Shown in pieces: positions 58,845 through 64,000 of a DNA stretch of 64,000 nucleotides. The notes under the pieces were generated by a model. It worked only from the letters and a program-made list of their open reading frames with translations. It did not search any database and was not told where the DNA came from. Positions within the stretch are counted from its first letter, which is position 1. Every line of letters begins with the position of its first letter. The position numbers and the translations under genes were made by a program. The stretch comes from Gottfriedia acidiceleris. GTDB taxonomy: Bacteria > Bacillota > Bacilli > Bacillales > Bacillaceae_G. The stretch spans positions 1-64,000 of the forward strand of contig NZ_NESS01000016.1 of assembly GCF_002128425.1 (NCBI RefSeq), in the 5' to 3' direction.

Positions 58845-60116
58845 ATGAATTTTTTTAAAAAGTTAAAAGGTATGGATCGTAATGTGTGGATTCGAGTGAT
58901 TGGAGAAACAATTACGAGTAGTGCGATGATGATGCTTATGCCATTTTTTGCTCTATACCTAGAAGGTAAAGTTGATTCAATGCTAAAGGTTGGATTTATT
59001 ATGTCAATTTCACCTATAGCATCTTTATTTGGTTCGATGGCTGGTGGTAGACTCGCTGATTTATATGGTCGAAAACGTATGATGGTTTTTTCGACGCTTG
59101 GAACATCTCTTATTTTAGTTTCCTTTGCTTTAGTAGAAGGCTATACAGCATTTTTAATTTTATCGATTTTGCTAGGTATTAGTAACTCTTTTTTTAGTCC
59201 AGCGGCTTCTGCAATGGTAGCTGATGTAACTGAACCAGAAGAAAGAACTGAAGCATATGGATTATTGAGGGTTGGAAGTAATGTAGGTACTGTGATTGGC
59301 CCGTTATTAGGAAGTTCAGTCGTGTACTTTTCTAAAGACAGTTTATTTTATATTGCAGCAATCACTTTAGGACTTTATAGTATTGCACAATTAATTCTAT
59401 TAAAAGAAACACTTCCTGCCGAAAAGAATGTTAAAGAAAAGAATGAAGTAACGAAAATTCCTTTAAAAAAGGTTATGAAAATCATTAGTTCTGATAAATT
59501 ATTACTTTTTTACGTAGCAACAGGTGTGATTATTTCTATGGGATTCTCACAAATTGAAGGAATGCTCCCACTTTATTTTAAACAAACCATTCAATCGCAA
59601 TTTGGCATGTGGAATCCTTATCCATTTTTAATGTCGCTTAATGGATTGTTAGTTGTTCTTTTACAATTTCCAATATCAAGTTATTTATCGAATCGTTCAA
59701 TTGGAAAAACGATGTTTTATGGAACTATATTATTTGGCTTAGGTATTTTATCAATCGGTTTTGCACCTCCATTATTACTTTCAGTTGGATTAGGTAAGTG
59801 GATGATTCTATTTTTCTTGGCGATTATCTTCATATACTACACATTTGGAGAAATGGTTATGTCTCCAGTCCAAATGACATTTGTAGCCAATATTGCGCCT
59901 GAAGAATTAAGAGCGACCTATATGGCTGTTGGTAGTATGAAATGGACGATTGGTGGTTTTCTGGGACCATTACTAGGTGGTTTTTTATTTGATTTAGAAC
60001 TTGGTATATGGCTTTTTATTATTCTTGGATTAGGCGTTGTATTCTCAGGAATAATGTATCGCTCACTTGATGAGAAAGTAGCAATTAGAGATAATCAACA
60101 GGGTATAGCGCAATAG
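58845..60116 (+). CDS. MFS multidrug-type transporter
   Basis: The start is ATG 58845 (MNFFKKLKGMDRNVWIRVIGE) after AGGAGGTG; the earlier ATG at 58773 lacks a site. 423 residues with 12 membrane segments. Motif A GGRLADLYGRKRMMV follows TM2, and motif C-like LRVGSNVGTVIGPLLG is in TM5. It resembles the MdtG/YqgE-like DHA1 group. The substrate is unknown. Confidence 0.85.
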   Translation: MNFFKKLKGMDRNVWIRVIGETITSSAMMMLMPFFALYLEGKVDSMLKVGFIMSISPIASLFGSMAGGRLADLYGRKRMMVFSTLGTSLILVSFALVEGYTAFLILSILLGISNSFFSPAASAMVADVTEPEERTEAYGLLRVGSNVGTVIGPLLGSSVVYFSKDSLFYIAAITLGLYSIAQLILLKETLPAEKNVKEKNEVTKIPLKKVMKIISSDKLLLFYVATGVIISMGFSQIEGMLPLYFKQTIQSQFGMWNPYPFLMSLNGLLVVLLQFPISSYLSNRSIGKTMFYGTILFGLGILSIGFAPPLLLSVGLGKWMILFFLAIIFIYYTFGEMVMSPVQMTFVANIAPEELRATYMAVGSMKWTIGGFLGPLLGGFLFDLELGIWLFIILGLGVVFSGIMYRSLDEKVAIRDNQQGIAQ

Positions 60117-60181
60117 GTCGCAGGACGCTTGTTTTCTTTGATGCTTCGTCAACTGAGGGTAATTATACTTGTGTCCACACT

Positions 60182-60213
60182 AAGTATAGCTCAAGTTGGG
60201 CTATACTTTTTTA
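60182..60213 (+). terminator. terminator before ddl
   Basis: AGTATAGC pairs with GCTATACT, followed by a T run. Confidence 0.85.
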
Positions 60214-60345
60214 GTTGTCAAGAAATCACAAAACAGCTATCATTGCATATGTTGTAAAGAAAAATAGGTTTCTACCCATAAAAGCTTATACACTTTTGTA
60301 TAAAGTGGTACAATAGGGAGAGCAAAAAATAGTAGGGGGAACATC

Positions 60346-61443
60346 ATGAAGATTAAGTTAGGATTATTATATGGCGGTAAATCTGCTGAACACAAAGTAT
60401 CATTACAAACAGCTTTTGCCGTTATTTCTGCTTTAGATCACACAAAATTTGATGTGTATCCAATTTATATAACAGAACAAGGCGAATGGTTACAAGGGAA
60501 ACAAATTGAGGGGAAAGTAGAAAGTGTTGCAGCTTTAAAATTCTCAAATGAGGATCAACATGTAAATGAAATCGCTCCTGTCGCGTTAACTTCATCAATT
60601 ATTCCTGCAGCTTCAAATCAAGATTCAACTGGCCCGGTTGACGTTATTTTCCCATTATTACATGGACCAAATGGTGAAGATGGAACAGTTCAAGGTTTAC
60701 TTGAGCTTTTAAATATCCCTTATGTAGGAAATGGTGTATTAGCTTCAGCGGCTGGTATGGATAAAGTGATTATGAAAAACTTATTTGCTCAAGCTGGGAT
60801 TCCTCAAGCAAAATATGTACATTTCTTAAAAACAGAGTGGAAAAAAAATGCAGAGTCTTGCTATGAAGTAGTCGAGAAAGAATTAGGCTATCCTGTATTT
60901 GTTAAACCTGCAAACTTAGGTTCAAGTGTTGGTATTACGAAAGCTAAGAATCGTGAAGCATTAATGGCTTCATTTGAAGAAGCATTCCAATTTGACCGTA
61001 AAATAATTATTGAAGAAAACATTGTTGGACGCGAAATTGAAATTGCTGTATTAGGTAACGATCAAGTTGAATGTTCTGTTGTTGGAGAAATCAAACCATC
61101 AGTAGAATTTTATGATTATACTGCAAAATATGAGAGTGGCGATACTGGTTTAATTATTCCTGCTCCAGTAGAAACAGAAACATATGAAAAAATTAAGCAT
61201 TATGCAGAAGTTGCGTTCAAAGCAATCGATGGCTCAGGCTTAACTCGTGCTGATTTCTTTGTAACAGAAGATGGTGGCGTATTAATGAATGAAGTTAATA
61301 CAATGCCTGGATTTACTCCATTCAGCATGTATCCTCAGTTATGGCAGGCTACTGGATTAACATATCCAAAATTAATTGAAAAATTAATAGACCTAGCAAT
61401 TGAACGTTACGAACAAAAACAACAAATTAAATATAATATTTAA
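60346..61443 (+). CDS. ddl: D-alanine-D-alanine ligase
   Basis: 365 residues. ATP-grasp enzyme making D-Ala-D-Ala for peptidoglycan. Visible are [10 protein letters not shown] near the N-terminus, [23 protein letters not shown], the ATP-binding [29 protein letters not shown], and Mg2+-binding [15 protein letters not shown]. The Tyr-containing [10 protein letters not shown] loop suggests D-Ala (not D-lactate) specificity. It starts after AGGGGGA. murF follows after a repeat. Confidence 0.97.
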   Translation: MKIKLGLLYGGKSAEHKVSLQTAFAVISALDHTKFDVYPIYITEQGEWLQGKQIEGKVESVAALKFSNEDQHVNEIAPVALTSSIIPAASNQDSTGPVDVIFPLLHGPNGEDGTVQGLLELLNIPYVGNGVLASAAGMDKVIMKNLFAQAGIPQAKYVHFLKTEWKKNAESCYEVVEKELGYPVFVKPANLGSSVGITKAKNREALMASFEEAFQFDRKIIIEENIVGREIEIAVLGNDQVECSVVGEIKPSVEFYDYTAKYESGDTGLIIPAPVETETYEKIKHYAEVAFKAIDGSGLTRADFFVTEDGGVLMNEVNTMPGFTPFSMYPQLWQATGLTYPKLIEKLIDLAIERYEQKQQIKYNI

Positions 61444-61448
61444 CAATT

Positions 61449-61480
61449 GAAAACACTATTCATGGTTGAATAGTGTTTCA
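61449..61480 (+). terminator. terminator after ddl, upstream copy
   Basis: AACACTATTC pairs with GAATAGTGTT (loop ATGGTT). A near copy (AACACTATCTCA...GAATAGTGTT) lies at 61638-61669, on the far side of repeat B. Confidence 0.75.
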
Positions 61481-61486
61481 GTGTGT

Positions 61487-61645
61487 AGGCAAAAGTCTAA
61501 AATCTGATTTTCAGACTGATTGAATTCGCTTATCTTTCGAGATGAGAAGTCTGATGAGAAGCGAGTTACCCTAGACGGTAATTTAGCACCTCAGTCAGGC
61601 AAAGTAACGAAAAGAGAGAGCGTTTGTCAACAGTCTGAAACACTA
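61487..61645 (+). repeat. dispersed intergenic repeat, copy B
   Basis: About 155 bp, clearly related to copy A (55058-55200): it shares GATTTTCAGACTGATTG, GTTACCCTAGACGGTAAT, TAGCACC, AAAGTAACGAAA and GCGTTTGTCAACA. Outer arms TTTCAGACTG and CAGTCTGAAA are exact inverted repeats. It carries a short insertion relative to A (AAGTCTGATGAGAAGCGA region). It is flanked on both sides by near-identical terminator hairpins. Confidence 0.75.
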
Positions 61646-61711
61646 TCTCATTGTTGAATAGTGTTTTCATATGAATAGAAGAAAAATGCTATAGAAGAGG
61701 AGTCGGTGACA

Positions 61712-63094
61712 ATGTCAATCGTACGTACTTTATCTCAAATTGTTAATATGATCCCTGGTAGCCAATTAAAGGGTGAAGATATAACAATCAACGGAGTTTC
61801 AACAGACTCACGTATAGATTTAAATGGAAAATTATTTATACCGCTTATCGGTGAGAAATTCGATGCACATCAATTTTTACCTCAAGCAATTGAAAATGGT
61901 GCTAGCGCGGTACTTTGTTCAAGAAAGTTTTCAAATGTTCCAACAAATGCGTCTGTTATTTTAGTGGATGATACATTAGAAGCTTTACAAAAACTGTCTA
62001 AATCATATTTAAGAGAGTGGAATGGTAAAATAGTTGGTATTACAGGGAGCAATGGGAAAACATCGACAAAAGATATTTTAACTAGCATTCTTTCAGCAAA
62101 ATATAAAGTACATAAAACACAAGGGAACTTTAATAACCATATTGGACTTCCATTAACGGTATTAGCGATGGCAGAAGATACAGAGGTTGCTGTATTAGAA
62201 ATGGGTATGAGCAATTTTGGAGAAATTGAATTTTTATCTAACTTAGCTGAGCCTGATGCGGCAATTATTACAAACATCGGTGAATCTCATATGCAGGAAC
62301 TAGGCTCAAGAGCTGGTATTGCAAAGGCAAAGCTTGAAATTGCTAGCGGACTATCTAAAAGTGGATTACTTGTCATTAATGGTGATGAACCATTATTAAT
62401 TGAAGGTACAAGAGACAAAAACTTAAACTATACAATCGAAACTTTTGGTTTTAACGAAAGTAATGATGTATATCCAACGTTTATTGAAATGAATGAATCT
62501 GGTAGTGAATTTGAAATAAATAAAGCGAAGGAAATCCGTTTCAAATTGGGCGTACTAGGCAAACATAATATTAGTAATACGTTGGCAGCTATTGCAATTG
62601 CAAGAAAGTTTTCATTAACATGGGATGAAATTAGTTCTGGTATGCAGAATTTAGAAATGACAAAAATGCGTATGGAGCTATTAAAGAGTGGAAATGGAAT
62701 AACAATTATTAATGATGCCTATAATGCAAGTGTTACATCTATGAAAGCGGCTCTTTTATTTGCTTCAGAACTAAAGGGTTATAATCGAAAATTTGTTGTA
62801 TTTGGCGACATGTTAGAATTAGGTGATCAAGAAATTGCTTTTCATGAAGAAATTGGAGAAGAAGTTGTAAATTTACATTTCGATTATCTTTACACTTTTG
62901 GACCATTAAGTAAATTTGCAGCAACTTCAGCTTTTGAACAAATGGATTCTTCAAGTGTAAAAAGCTTCGAAGATAAAAATAAGTTAATTGAAGATTTATT
63001 ACAACAAGTTCAACCAAATGACCTAGTATTAGTTAAAGCTTCTAGGGGAATGAAATTAGAAGAAGTTGTAAATGCAATAGTAAATCAGGGGTAA
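61712..63094 (+). CDS. murF: UDP-N-acetylmuramoyl-tripeptide--D-alanyl-D-alanine ligase
   Basis: MurF adds D-Ala-D-Ala to UDP-MurNAc-tripeptide. The ATG at 61712 has the better spacing (nine bases) after GAGGAG; a GTG at 61706 is possible. The 460 residues have an N-terminal UDP-binding domain, ATP loop GITGSNGKTSTKD, TQGNFNNHIGLPLT, EMGMSNFGEIEFL, GVLGKHNISNTLAAIAIA and DAYNASVTSMKAAL. It follows ddl, which makes its substrate, with repeat B between them. Confidence 0.96.
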   Translation: MSIVRTLSQIVNMIPGSQLKGEDITINGVSTDSRIDLNGKLFIPLIGEKFDAHQFLPQAIENGASAVLCSRKFSNVPTNASVILVDDTLEALQKLSKSYLREWNGKIVGITGSNGKTSTKDILTSILSAKYKVHKTQGNFNNHIGLPLTVLAMAEDTEVAVLEMGMSNFGEIEFLSNLAEPDAAIITNIGESHMQELGSRAGIAKAKLEIASGLSKSGLLVINGDEPLLIEGTRDKNLNYTIETFGFNESNDVYPTFIEMNESGSEFEINKAKEIRFKLGVLGKHNISNTLAAIAIARKFSLTWDEISSGMQNLEMTKMRMELLKSGNGITIINDAYNASVTSMKAALLFASELKGYNRKFVVFGDMLELGDQEIAFHEEIGEEVVNLHFDYLYTFGPLSKFAATSAFEQMDSSSVKSFEDKNKLIEDLLQQVQPNDLVLVKASRGMKLEEVVNAIVNQG

Positions 63095-63512
63095 ACGTAT
63101 GGATAATGGTAGGGGAAATAAGTATAAAATTTTTGCCTATTCCCTTAGTTTTGCTCTTCGCTTTTGCGTATACTAAATAAAGGAAAATACAATGTGAAAA
63201 CTTTATATGCGTAATTTAACAAATGAAAACTGTTCGTAATATAAGGCGTGAAGAAGCCTGTAAACATGATTTTATGGTGAATTTAACGATTTTTTAAGGG
63301 CAAAATATCGTTTGGGAATCAAATTGTTAGAATATAACTTCATTTGCTTTTTGGATAGAATGTCCGTATAATGGGTAGATATTGTTTCCTTTTCATGATA
63401 CTTCGGACTATTGTTTTCCACTAAAAACGAACCTTCCATATGAACAGTCACGAAACATATAATTTTTTAAAATTTTTATAGATCAATTGAGATACAAAGG
63501 AGATTAACCAAA
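63095..63512 (+). promoter_or_regulatory. murF-cshA intergenic region with cshA promoter and long leader
   Basis: A weak hairpin (TAGGGGAAATA/CTATTCCCTTA, 63107-63151) may end murF transcription. A TATAAT -10 lies at 63367-63372, with TTTGCT 18 bp upstream. The resulting 5' leader of about 135 nt is unusually long, as is common for cold-inducible DEAD-box helicase genes. No gene or named RNA was recognised. Confidence 0.5.
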
Positions 63513-64000
63513 TTGACAACATTTCAAGAATTAGGATTAAGTAGTAAGATCCTGTTTGCGATTGAAAAATTAGGCTTCGAGGAAGCTACTCCAATTCAAG
63601 CGCAGACTATTCCATTAGCAAAACAAGGCCATGATGTAATTGGTCAAGCGCAAACTGGTACTGGTAAAACTGCCGCTTTTGGTATTCCATTACTAGAAAA
63701 AATTGATGTAGATAGTAACGATGTTCAAGGACTTGTTATTGCACCTACACGTGAGTTAGCTATTCAAGTTGGTGAAGAGTTACACAAAATTGGTATGAAT
63801 AAAGGTGTAAAAATCCTTCCAATATACGGTGGACAAGATATTAATCGTCAAATGCGTTCATTAAAAAAATTCCCACATATTATTGTTGGAACTCCTGGTC
63901 GTATTCAGGACCATATTAACCGCCGTACAATTCGCCTTAACAATGTAAATACAGTTGTTTTAGATGAAGCGGATGAAATGTTAAACATGGGATTCATTGA
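63513..64000 (+). CDS. cshA: DEAD-box RNA helicase, CshA-type (partial, runs off the window)
   Basis: Starts at TTG 63513 after AAGGAG; 162 codons are present. Q motif (TPIQAQTIP), motif [15 protein letters not shown], motif Ia PTRELAIQV, motif Ib TPGRIQDH and motif II DEADEML are in order. The start [29 protein letters not shown] matches Bacillus CshA, the major degradosome-associated helicase. Downstream of murF is also its position in B. subtilis and B. cereus. Confidence 0.92.
   Translation, partial: MTTFQELGLSSKILFAIEKLGFEEATPIQAQTIPLAKQGHDVIGQAQTGTGKTAAFGIPLLEKIDVDSNDVQGLVIAPTRELAIQVGEELHKIGMNKGVKILPIYGGQDINRQMRSLKKFPHIIVGTPGRIQDHINRRTIRLNNVNTVVLDEADEMLNMGFI

Noticed and set aside
63095-63512. 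Structured RNA in the cshA leader
   Set aside because: The leader is long, but no known riboswitch or stable fold was recognised by eye.

Overview
Organism and overall character. The window is low-GC Firmicutes DNA. An rRNA-tRNA operon end, the order rocF, cdaA-cdaR-glmM-glmS, a glmS ribozyme, a lysine riboswitch before lysA, ytcD/ytbDE-like genes, a CwlO-like endopeptidase, ddl-murF and a CshA-type helicase point to Bacillaceae (Bacillus or a close relative). Ribosome-binding sites are strong and GTG/TTG starts are common. No species can be named from the sequence alone.

Layout. 1-1180: 3' end of 23S rRNA, 5S rRNA and nine tRNA genes (Asn, Thr, Glu, Val, Tyr, Gln, Lys, Gly, Ala). 1380-8650: arginase, then the c-di-AMP/peptidoglycan precursor operon cdaA-cdaR-glmM, then ribozyme-controlled glmS. 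8686-35597: a 26.9-kb Tn7-like transposon inserted 30 bp downstream of the glmS stop. Both ends are defined to the base (TGT...ACA termini, 20-bp TnsB-type repeats, 5-bp AAAGA target duplication). It carries tnsA-tnsB-tnsC-tnsD in the middle. Its cargo is largely defence-like: a FokI-like nuclease with a small partner, an AlbA_2 protein, a complete type I restriction-modification system (hsdM-hsdS-hsdR), an EVE/PUA-like protein beside a decayed nuclease remnant, a PLD-type nuclease, a CARF-HEPN effector overlapped by a minimal CRISPR polymerase (mCpol) gene, and a 775-residue protein of unknown function. 35600-64000: ordinary chromosome, with two small peptide genes (paralogues of one inside the transposon), a PspA/two-component envelope-stress cluster, mgsA, copC-copD, alkaline phosphatase, ytcD-ytbD-ytbE, VTT-domain membrane proteins, a CDF transporter with a leader peptide and attenuator, lysA under a lysine riboswitch, a CwlO-like gene with a WalR-like box, mscL, msrAB, an MFS pump, ddl, murF and the start of cshA.

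Most interesting points. (1) The CARF-HEPN/mCpol pair at 30764-32105 looks like a CRISPR-independent cyclic-nucleotide immune module. (2) The glmS leader contains, besides the ribozyme, a 17-bp long-range stem that would bring a strong Shine-Dalgarno about 140 nt upstream next to the start codon, plus an alternative hairpin that would hide it; a MITE insertion is the rival explanation. (3) The transposon carries, just inside its glmS-proximal end, a paralogue of the small peptide gene it separated from glmS. (4) Two copies of a dispersed, foldable intergenic repeat lie at about 55.1 and 61.5 kb.

Limits. Family calls rest on motifs read by eye. No database search, folding program or alignment was run.
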